A stretch of 64,000 bases of DNA from Acanthaster planci (taxonomy: Eukaryota; Echinodermata; Asteroidea; Valvatida; Acanthasteridae), in assembly GCF_001949145.1 (NCBI RefSeq), contig NW_019091571.1, positions 232,729-296,728 of the forward strand, read 5' to 3'. The translations under genes were made by a program, and so were the position numbers. Below the pieces are notes generated by a model. The model did no database searches, was not told where the DNA came from, and was given only the letters and a program-made list of their open reading frames with translations. The first letter of the stretch is position 1. Every line of letters starts with the position of its first letter. Below are positions 49,901-61,900 of the stretch, piece by piece.

Positions 49901-52900
49901 ATGGTGTCTCATATTACTTATTCATAATACCTCGGACAGATTTAACCTATTGCTATTGATTGAGAGCCTAGTTTATGATGTGGATGGTTTTAATATGGGA
50001 ATAAATATGTGCCTGTCCAGTCTTAACCACTTCGGGCCGGGGACATTTATAAATGTTGGTTCTGCTGGGCCAGAGTATTTTTCATTTTTTTCTGTTTTCA
50101 AAATTCTTTAAAAATTTCATATCTTTGTTTACTGGACACTTTCAAACAAATGACTGTCTGGTGGCTACTCTAATTTAACAGACAACATCTATTGACATTG
50201 GAGTATTTCAGCCAGGCCTGCCACCTAGTAAAAAGATCCCAGATTGTGCTGTGTTATGTAATTTTCTTTTGTCCACGAAACTGGCACAGTGTGCTGCTGA
50301 CGATGTCTTTTCACTTGGGCCAGGTTAGCATGCAGCGGTACTGTGTGGCTCATCACTGCAGCGGTGGAGCGCTTTTGTCCTGTTGTAATCTGCTCACTCT
50401 AAATGCCACAAACAGTGGTATACTGTTTTGAAACAATGCTGGATTATCTCCACTATGAACAGTGAAAAAATGTTGGTAATTCCCAGCAGCTCAGTATTTT
50501 GTTACGAGTACAGTCTTTTGTTACAAGGCCCAGTTCCCTTTGTCAAATTTCGGACACCCGGCTGTGCACATAAAGAGTACCTGTCCCAAGCCAGGCTCCC
50601 CTGCAGCAAGTGGTTAAACATGCGTTTAAGACCAGCTTAGGAGAATGGACATGACTGACGCCCTAGCTGCAGGTGAGGGCATTATCAGCATTCGTTCTGA
50701 TCTCCTGGAAAGGGTCCTGGAAAATCCTGGCTGGTCTTAAACATTAGTTTAAGCTGGCCAAGTACATGTAATTTTTGTTTAGTCTTGAGAGTCGAAAGAT
50801 TATACCAGTATGATGGATTTCTAACGATTTTGTTCTAGAATTTTACTTTCATTTTCCCAAACACCTCCATCCATTTGATGGTATATTCCTTGTGCAAGTT
50901 ATCCAAAATAATCTCCTTATATGGACTTAGCGTGTGCACGGTGAGCCGTGTACACACAGACTCTTGACCAATCAGAATCAATTAAACTGTCTCATTTGCA
51001 GGTACCAGCGCATGATTTATGCAGCAGGCATCATCACTTCTCAGTGGGCATGATCAAATGTTAATACACGGTCAAGTTTCATGTTGTGAAATAGGGAAAC
51101 TGTCTGAGGTCTTTACAAATGGATGATTAAAGTTACCAAACAGTTTTTGAACTTTTCTCTGGTTCATATGAAATTTGACTCCTATTTTATAGCTTCTAAC
51201 ATGCATACACGGCAGTCATCATCGTCACAGGCATGGGCAATGCAACCAGTGATGGCATTTGACTGTTGAACTTCGACTTCACACAAGCTCAGCTGTTTTC
51301 TGCATCATGTTGCGCAGGACGCGCCGCATGTGCCAAGTTTTTATTGAGAGATTTTGATACTACGTGCACCGGGCACATACTATAGATAGGACATAAGGGT
51401 GTTTCACAGAACAAGACTTGAAACTGATGTGCAAAAATTGAAACATACCAGCATAAAACCACCCATCACACTTTCATTCCCTCAATAGTCTAATAATTAC
51501 CTAGTGTTCATGCAGTAGTTCTGCAGATGCCTTGAAGCACCTGACATGTTCGTTCCTTTCATTAGGTCATGTGATCAGATTTATGCAGCAGCTCAAGATG
51601 AGTACATCCTTGTTCTCTTCCCTTACATTCTGACTTCTTTCTCTTGGGTTGAGAGAAACAAAATTGCTGCAAAGTGTCTTGCCTATGAACGGAACTATGA
51701 CCCTATAGAGGATTTTCAGTCCCATGATTTTTGACGGTCAGCGTTCACTTTAAACAGATGTGCACGGAAACGTTTCTTAACATTCTGGTGTGCTGGTACG
51801 TGATATTGATAATAAAAATATACAGATTCGAAAATGCACGGGCCTCCAGGGACATCGTGCACTTCATAAAGTGACTTTGCCCGTCATGCTACGTCACCAG
51901 AAAAACCTCTATACTATCACATACATGTACAAGGAGGACACTGTCACCAATGGACCATGGTGGTCTAGATACTTTACCAGGCGGATGGAGATTCTGTTAC
52001 CAGAAGATGGCATGCTTGACATGGCCAGGAATTTGGGACTGGCTAATTCAGACAAGCTGTGAACTAAAAAAAATCCTTTTCAAGAACAGTTGTCAAAATA
52101 ATTTCTTCTTTTTTTTATTGCACCAGGCATTTGAATGTGTGCTTTGTGAGATCAAACCATTTTATCACCTGCCTAACAACCAGTGGTTGCCCGTAGCGAC
52201 ACAGAGACTGGCTGAGCTGGCCTGCAACAGAATCATGACAGCTAAGGTAAACTCTTTCTCTCTCAACATTTTTGCCCCCAAATGTCTGAAATAATGACAG
52301 AATACCTCCAGTCTGGTTTAGCAAGCAGAACAAGAAGGGTTTCAAAGTCTCTTTTTATTCATATTAAAGGCTCTCCTGTCTCATACATTGCAAAATAACT
52401 TCTGCTTTCTTGTAAAGGTTTTGTAGTTTAATTTGAATAGATTTTCATCATAACATTAGTATCACTGATTATTCTAAAATGCGTGTATTACATGTTGAAA
52501 TGGCAGTCAGTGCGTCCAAGCTTCATCATCTCTGAAAAAAGTCTTCAGCCCGATAGTCTCTGATTATTTCAGTTGTGAACTGTAAAGGAGCAGAGGCCCC
52601 TCTATACTTCCTCTGATAAAATTTTTTCTTTGTTAAATCGTGCCAGCCTTTGGGAGTTTTCCATTGACACTTTGTTTTGTTTGCATGAAAGTGACCAAAC
52701 AGGCCCGACAGAACAAATCATGGCATGCTACTCGGAAATCAAGAAAAATTGTGGAGTTTTATAGGCAGTATTACAACATTGTTTGCTGGAAATGATGTCT
52801 CATAAGGACACCAGTGTTCTCCATGAGGGGTTTTAGAAGGGTTGGCCAAAATGTTAGGGGGCCCTGCTAAAGTTTTCCAGCCCGCCAAAATTTTCTCCAC

Positions 52901-55900
52901 CCTGTTATTTTTTTTTAGGGGGGGGCTGTTGGATTTTCCCCATTCTCCACTGTCCTCAAAGTTTATCTAAGTGCAAAGAACTTAACCACACTTTGTGGAA
53001 CGAACATGATGAGTTTGCCAGCAGAAAACAGTATTGCACTTGCAGTAGCATTAATGATCCTACCCAGACGCAGTACGTAAGCAGCAAATTCTGGACTGGT
53101 TCCAATCTTCCCGGTCGTATCATTTTCGCTTTGTTGCTTCGGGAACCAGTTACAGTGCTCCCATAAAACGTGAGGGAATTTCTCTTCCAGTTAAACCTCA
53201 TCATTTCAGTCAAACTCATCATTTGTTTCCTCAGGCCTGTAACCCCCGAACCCTATGCTTGGTTCTGGTCAGTAAAAAGAGAAAATGCCCCAGAAAAAAA
53301 GTTCCACATTGGGTGACCAAACCCCCCTCCCAATAACAACCTGACCTTCTTTACAAGTTGTAAACACAAGCGAATTTGATTCTCAGAGTCAGAAGAAAGT
53401 GCCCGGGAAATACCTCAGATTGCACCGCAGAGCATCTAGAATCCAAAGTTTCCCGCGGCCCTGAAGCAGGCCCTGGACCCCATGCCATAGGGGCTTTGCG
53501 CTTTGCACTCCGTGCTCCACACTGGCTTTGCCTGCTGCTCTGCTATAATTTAAGGCTGTTGGGAATCACTGCCCCTTGTTTATTCCATGGTCCTCTTTAC
53601 TCACTGTTGCCATTGGGGCTCTAGACTGAAGAAAAAACTTGTTTGTATTCCACCATTCTTGTTTGCAAGATGACTGAGGAAAGAAAAGATTCCAGAAAAC
53701 AGATACACTTTCCAATGTTTGGATTAAAAAAAATGGACATTAATGTCTACAAATACAGTACATGAACACAGTTGGGTCTTCAAATTTGCCACAAAGCTTA
53801 CCAGTCCATCGCACATATGCTAAGTATATAGAGGCAGAACTTGTTCAAGTCCACAGCGCTTTATTTGTCAGGGACAGTAATTGAAGTAATAGGTATAAAG
53901 CGGGCAATCTTTTTTTAAGTAAAAAAATACTCTAAAATCTTGAAATCAGTGACCTACCCCCCAAAACATGTACAAACTCGATACATGTTTTTCACATCCT
54001 GGAGGTCAGTAGATTTTACACAGGAACATGTTTTCCTGCAACTAAACATGTAATATTTTCTGTGCTTGTCCTGACAAATGAGGGTGTTGTTGCTGTTGTC
54101 ATCATAGGAGGACAGTGCTCATAAGGGGTTCTCATTACATTGGGAATCCATATTTTGCAGTGTATTTAATGTTTGTGAAAGAATGTTGCTTACTGGCCTA
54201 CTATTTTTGAACTGGAACGACAGATGATCAAAGTTGACAACATGCACAACAGCAAAATGTCCTCAAATTTGAGAAATCTTAAGACAAAACTAGCTACAGG
54301 TATTGAATAGAGTTGAACTTTTTTCAAAAATATAATTAAATTTGCCTTAACATACAAAAAGGGAACCAAAATACCCTTGAAAATGGAAATCAGGTTAAAT
54401 GGGGACACGAAGGAATATATCCCTGACTCCTTTTAGTATTTTATTGACTGATTGTATTTGCCATTGCATTACGCCTGGTCTTGTGGAAGAGGATATTCAG
54501 TCTGTCACCTAATGAAATTATTCCCTGCATAGCACTCACGCCCATTCATCATGTACTTTATCCTAAGTCTAGGAAGCTGGTTGCTTGACGGTGTTGCAGT
54601 GGTTGAACAGTTTATAGTACAACTCACCTGAACTTTGGAACATTTATTCCTTATAACATTGAGCTGAGGGGTTTAATTTTGCTAAAAGAGCCATGCATTG
54701 AATTGATTGGGAGTTGATGTTCCGTGAGTGAGCTCTCCAAGTTGAGTGTGCTATTGATTGTGTTACTGTGACCTCTGTGCTTTATAAACAGCAGCTGCAT
54801 TCATTGTCATTCCAGCGTGCAGGCTCTCCCATTTTCAGTGAGTGAGATTTCCCCAAGCCCGAACTATATTTAGGCTTGGATTACCTCCCACAAAAGAGAA
54901 ATGTTTCCCTTGGATTTCTTGGGTTATTATTTGGAATCATGAGGCAGGTGGTTTGAGCAGGTGGAAATGAACCGTGAACAACGGCCCCAGGAGCTGTTGC
55001 GTGGAGTATAGTCAGAGAAAATCCAATCACAGCTTTCAATCCAATCAAACTGTCACTCAGACACCATCTGATCACAGGAGCCAGGAGGATCTGTGGTATA
55101 TCTTTCAACAAGGAGACTTTAACAAATTGCCCCATCCCAAATTTAGTAACACTGACTGCTTTAATCTTTAAGCAAAAACATTCCTGGACTCCAGGGAATG
55201 GACTCCATCACATAAGTCTTGAGCTCATTTGTTCCCTGTATCAATTTAGAAAGTGCTTAGCCTGTCATCTATTTTTGTTAAGTTACACAGTTTGAAATCC
55301 CTGCAAATATATCCATGAGAGGTGAGAAAATTGACTATTTGTTATAATTTTATATTTATATTAATTTATATTTGTTATAATAAAATAAATGAAATGAAAT
55401 GAAATTTCTGTTCTGCAAGATTTGTATGGGGACTTTAAACTTTCTAACTACATTGTATTTATTGCAACTGAGGAATTCTGATGGTTGAGTCATGATGGTT
55501 ATCTAAACTTGTCACAAAAATGTTTTGACAATATTAGAGTGAGACTTGGGAGTGTTAAACACTTGTTTCCACCACCATGCTTTTGAGTGACTTAAAAATG
55601 GTACTAAGAAATATTAGCAAAAGGTCAAAAGTCATCTGCTGACTTCATGTAGGAATGGTCGGAGTGTTGTCTTGCTGTCAAACAAGAGGAAAGCAAAGTC
55701 TTCCTTGATGCTAGTGGTAAGAGTGAAGCGGCCCGTCCCTGCTCTTGAACCCATTTTTAACAGAATGAGCACAAAAGTCGGTGGTAACAAGCAGGGGAAC
55801 ATCTTGTGGCTGTAGCTTACCCAGCTGGCTTGCCCTATCCTCTGGCCTTGCTCACACACTGTCCATCTTGGCAAAGATTGTTGGCAGCAGGGCATAGTAC

Positions 55901-58900
55901 TTGTCAGTTTATCCTGACTGGTTTGCTTTGGCCAATTATGACAAGTACCCCGCGCAGCTTGGCCAATTAATCATAACTGTACCATTAAAGTTGTTAGCAA
56001 GCATGCAGCTTTTCCTAAACCCAGGTAATTTCCTTTTTTAAACTTCTCACGGCGGGCCATTACAAATAGGAAAACACGGTACAAAATCTTGTGCAATTGG
56101 AAATTTCCTTCTTTTGTCTGAAAAGGTGGGGATTTGAAGATGAAAATGGTATCCCATGTAGAGCTATGCCAAATATTTGAATATTCAATTGATGGCCAGA
56201 TATTTTAAGATTTACTTTTTCTTAAATTTATTGATTCTTAAATTCTGTATTTTTTTAGTGTTCGTTTTGTTTGTAAAAAGGCCAAAGGAATTTCCCTTTA
56301 ATGGGATAATAAACTTATATTGAATTGAATTCTCAAATGTTTAGTAGTCAAAATCATGCCAATAAAAAAAAAAATAAAAAACAATCCAGTTGTTTGGTGA
56401 CATAATTGAATTGTGAAAGTGCATTTCAGGATGTTACAAATAAGAACTCTCTCTAGTTTAATTTTTATCAGTGTATGATCTTGCTAGGACTCGGGGGATA
56501 AATCAACATATAAGGGTAGGACGATGGTTAGAGCCACCCCATTTTGGCAATAGGCCCCTGTTCTGAAGTGCTGGTACAGCCAAACATTTGAACATTTAAC
56601 TGTTAGAAAAGTCGAAAATTCAAATATGCAATTATTCGGATCGTCACAGCCTGAGAGGCGTGTGTAATGTGATACTTGTTACTGTTCTTACCTTGTTTTC
56701 TCCCAGAGTTCAACAACGCAAAACAAGCAACCTTGCTGTCCATGTATCCCTCTTAGGGCCTCAGGCTGTTATTAGACCTTTCCACGGTTGTTGCTAACAT
56801 TCTCTCCCCGTCACTGTTGTTTGAAATTGAAGGGCTTGAGAAGCAGAGAGTTGCCATGGCAACCTTTCCATCCTAAGGTTTGTAATCTAATTGGAAAATC
56901 CTCTTCAAGTTCGTTGTTCCATGCCAGAGAGGAAAAATGGTTTTCATTTCGTTGGAGGATTAAACTCAAACAAAACAAAAACTGAAACAAAACAAAACCT
57001 GCGAGGCATCCGAAGGTGTAAAGGCAAAAAGTCCAAAATTAATTTATATCTCCCTGGTGCAAATCCATCTTTGAAATCATCCCAAGGTACTTTGCCATAT
57101 TTGAATTCTCCTAGATTTTTTTTTTTTACATTTGCCACTTGAAATTACTGCAAACTTTGGTGCCTCCCAACTCTTTAGTAAATGATAATTTATTGGCTTG
57201 GCTTTTTGTTTCATTTTTCTTTTAGTATCTAACCCTTTAATATTTCGTGTGTTCAGAATGACAGAAAAAACTCACAGACAATGTAGTATTTGCATATGAA
57301 AGCTTCGACAATTCTAATTGGTTTTAAAAGTGCACTTTTAAATATACCTCACCTCAAATGATGTCAAATTGTTTTTCAAGTTTGCAGCAGATCATAAAGC
57401 TGCACAAAAAGTGTGTCCATGTAAAGTTCATTGCAACTGAGTAGAAGATTTAAGCTTGTTCAGTGAAGCAGCTCTTTAAAAGTTTTGTTCCACTCCTTAA
57501 ACCTCAGGATAACACATGTTTCTGGTCTCCACCCCACTGCAGGACTCTTTTTTTTCTAATCCAGCTCCCTTCAGACCGCCCTCTGAATATGTATGCCAAA
57601 CCATGATGTCATGATGATGTCATCACAAGTCATGTTGACACTTGGCGTTGACCCAAACTGGGACATGTAATATGTGATAATTCAATTGATATCCTGATCA
57701 CACCTGCAGCTGATCTTTCTCTAATTGTTTGATCATATCCGGTTGTTGTTTTTTTTATTCTTTACGGTGTACTTGAAGTGTGAAAAAAAAATGTAAAGCC
57801 TCTTTCTGTAGTTTGTTCAATCATGGAAGTTGAAGTCTTTTGAATTTTGGCGATGTAATGATGAGATCATCAAAAATGCAATTTTGTGATTTGCAAAACA
57901 AGAAATTTATGATCATGTTGAATCTTAGAGGGACAATAAATGTGTCTTTCTTTAGCAAATCTGAAAGGACATCATAATGATGTCATCTTTTCACCAATTT
58001 ATTTTGGATTATAAATTTTTTTTCTTCCATTCTGAATTTTGGCACCATTTCAACTCGAATCAACTTGTTTGTGTAAAATTGAATCACAAGCCCTACAAAC
58101 AACAAAAAACTCTCCTACCTCAAGGCTTCTAAGCACAAACAAGACTGTCTTGCTGTCTAAGTCTTCGGGCTGTTCTTATACCATTCTACATTCTCAATAA
58201 CAGCCAGATCGAACACTTGCCACAACAACATTGCCATCTTACAAATTTGCAATCTAATTGCAAAGGATCTTTGTTATTCTATGTCAGGAGGAATGTTTGT
58301 CTGGGGGGGGATTTGAAGTAAAACAAGGACAAAACCCTGATCAAAAACTCCCAAGCAGTATGCACTAAAGTTGGCCAAAACTATTCTGGTTATCTCATGG
58401 TAGTTTGACTCATTTTTATTTTCTTAGATTTTCGATATCCGTGCACGTCCCACGTTCACTCACTGAGATTTAGAGCAACCTGTTTTGTGGATAGTTATCC
58501 AACGACTGGTTTTTCCGTATCATCCTTTGATGATTTTCTTCAACACATCTCATCTTTAAAGACCTATCTGGGTTTTGTATGCATACACTATCCTTTTAAA
58601 GTGCAGTTGAGAGTTTAGTTTTGATTTCTAATTAATTAGTGATGTTCAAAAATATATGAATTGGTTTATTTCTGATGCAGAAAAGTAGTTCTGGCCATAT
58701 TCACGTTAGCAAAACATCTGCATAAATTTGGCTTTATATTGGAAGTGTGTCCAATTTTTTATTTTTTTTTGGGCAGGTGTTCTCAGTGGTGAGTGGTACA
58801 CTGCGTGTGGATCTATACGACTGCTCCAAGGAACCTTCGCTTCACATCAATCAGATTTTGGTCAGGGAAGAAGTTGCTGACCGAGCAGAGGAGCCCTACG

Positions 58901-61900
58901 TCTCCAAGGTAACCATGATTTCATCAGGTCTCGTTTTACCACTATCTCAGCAACTTGATGGCTATGTCCTAGGGGATGGAATGGGGCCCCTGAGTGGGGG
59001 GAAGAAAAAAAGAATTTGTAGATGGGTAATTCCAGAAATTAGGGTTCCATTTTGTTCTAGTCCCTGTCACATTAGACGTATGATTTTTTAAGTTCAGAAC
59101 ACATTTTCTAATTTCCAAGAGTGATGAGTGAATTCAAATTACCTGCCAAACAATAGTAATAGTTTGAAATCAATTCCGGTGATATTTCCATGTCAAATAA
59201 CAAAGGTCAGATGTAACAGGGACACAAAAGTGTCCAACTTTTGGATTTCAACTATTTCTGTTTGTTTGGCAGCAAATTTGCATTAATCCATCACTTTCGG
59301 GATTAGAAAATATGTTCTGAATTTACAAAATCATGTGCCAGGTGTGACAGGGACATGAAAAATTGTGACCCCTAAGTAATGACCCTAATGTCAAATGACA
59401 CTCCTGTCACAAAGGAAAAGAAATGAAATTGCTGAGCTGTCTGCAGCGTTTTAGTCCTACATTTGTGACCAGCGAGAAATTTCAAGCAAAAGGGAATAAT
59501 GCTATTTTGGAAGCTTCCGTAACACAGAAGTGGGCATGCATTTCCTGGAAACTGATTTCAATTCAGGCTGGATCAGATCGGCAAGGTCTCTACAATTTCT
59601 GGTCAATTACACCTAGCATACATTCAAGAAGCCCGCAAGATTTCTGAGATTCAATTCCCCAGGGTTGTGGCTTTGATCACAAGCAGAATGCAGTCTGGCT
59701 TTGTACATTCCCTCAGGCTAATGTTGACAGGTAATGAGAGACAAGTTCAGGTTTCTCCTTGTTTCTTAAGTGGGTTCTGGCTCACAAGGTTCTGTACATC
59801 AGGCATTGGACCTCTGACATGTTATCCTGAGATCCCAAGTTTTTAATCCAAAGCAGTAAATTACAGATTTGTGGGTGTGTGTGAGTTTGTTTCTGCATTC
59901 AATTGGGGACCCTGAACAATAGAGGACAACAAAGTCCCCGATTGACAGAGGGTCCGCGATTGACAACTGAGTACAAAACATATGGGTGGTCTTCTAAAAA
60001 AATTAAAGTACAAACAAAAGAGGAACAATAGGGGGTCCCCAGTTGCAGGCAATACACAGTTCCATGTGTGTGTGTGGGGGGGAGTCTTTGAATCTAGGAT
60101 TCATAGATGCAATGGCAATAGATCACAGCTCAGTGAGAGAAATAAATGTAAAGATTCAGCAAAAGAAAGAAAGTTGGGCAGATGCTCTTGCTGCTAAGCT
60201 TTGTCCAAATAGTACGGCTATGGCTAGGAATACTGTGTGTATCAAGGGTAGCCATTGGCTTGCTGCTGCAACCACTTCCCATAGGCATGTGCATCATTGC
60301 TGGCCACAGCCAAGTAATACTACGGCTAGTGCTGTCTCCATCGAACCAAATGATTGAATATTCAGTCATCAATTGAATATTTGAATAGCAAACACATGTA
60401 CACACACCCTAACAGTTTGGTTTTTATTGCTTGTTTGGAATCAGCCTTTTGCAAGTTAAATTTGAATAAAATCCATTGAACCAAATGTTTGAATATCCAA
60501 TCATCAATTGAATATTTGAATAGCAAGCACACGTACACACACCCTAACAATTTGGTTTTTATTGCTTGTTTGGAATCAGCCTTTTGCAAGTTCAATTTGA
60601 ATAAAATCTGGTACACTGAGTTATCTGATTGCTCCTAAACATAAAGATTTGAATGCCCCAGACTACAGACCCTGTTGCTACCTCTTGATTCGGGGCAAGC
60701 TAAATTGCATAGCGACCACCATCTCTGGAATGGACTGGTTCCTTTGTGCCCTTCTTATTCATTAAGAACAGTGTCTCTAAGCGTTTCTAATGTAACTAAG
60801 CAAAACGTTTGCCCGAGTCACGAGGTATAGCAAAAGTGGTTTTAGTATGGAGAATTCAAGTTGTTATGTTCACATGAATTTAAAGAACTCAGTGTACCAG
60901 ATTTGGGTCAACTCGCAAAAGGCTTATTGGATTTACATATAGCTGTAGTATAAAAATCGCAACTGCTTTGGAGAAATTTGACCCAATGACTCTCTGTTCC
61001 ATGACCAACGCAGACCAAAATGACAAGTGAGACCACAAGTGTGTTTTTTTCTCTCTGAGCTAGTTACTTTCATTTTCACTCACAGAACCAAGTTAGTCAG
61101 AGAAGAGTTCCAAGGAAGTCATTGCTATTTTTATGGTGAAGTGGCAATTGTGCTGTATGAATAATTTCTCGACAACTTCCTCAGGGAAAGCAGGTGGAAA
61201 AAATCCAAAATGTGTCTGGTGATGAAAGCTAGTCGATATTATACTCCCAAGATGTAAGCACTTCTGTTTGCACATTGATTGGGTGGGATGTACAGTGAAG
61301 AATCCATTCAATTTACCTTTCAGTCAATGTGGGTTGATATTTGACAGTCCTGGTTAATGATTAGAATTTACTTACTCATAAATGCAAAAATATAGAAAAA
61401 AAGGTAATCAATAGTTTGGTTGAAATGATGGTCTTGTCGCCCGTGTACACAGCTCAATAACCTACAGAGACAGGAGGAGGCTGACTACAAGTTTGCAGAC
61501 TCAGGCTGGGTGGAAGTTCCCCGGGCAACACAACTGGGAACTAGGGAACAGAGAGCCAGGCCTCGAGGCAAGGTACGTGCCGCCCATCACAACAAAAATG
61601 TCATTTTGAAAGACATCAATGGAGAGATTGAGGCTCGGCAAAGTAACTTGCATATTTGTGAAGTAACTTGCAAAATTGCAAAAAGAAACCCAACTAAAGT
61701 GTGCAGATAGCATTTACTGTAGTTAACTGTAACCCAGTGCTTTAGATTTGCTCACCAAGGCACGGCAGTTGGCTGATTTTTGCAGGATGAATGATGTCAT
61801 TTCTCCAAGCTCTTATTCGATTAGATTTGTTCAAACAAATTACACAGGTCAAGACTTCAATGTGCATGTGCCATATGGCAGCAGGCAATCCACGGCAAGT

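Noticed and set aside
57590-57640. Palindromic atgatgtcatgatg cluster as CRE-type enhancer
   Set aside because: Sits deep in a large intron with no supporting context; such words recur by chance in AT-rich DNA.
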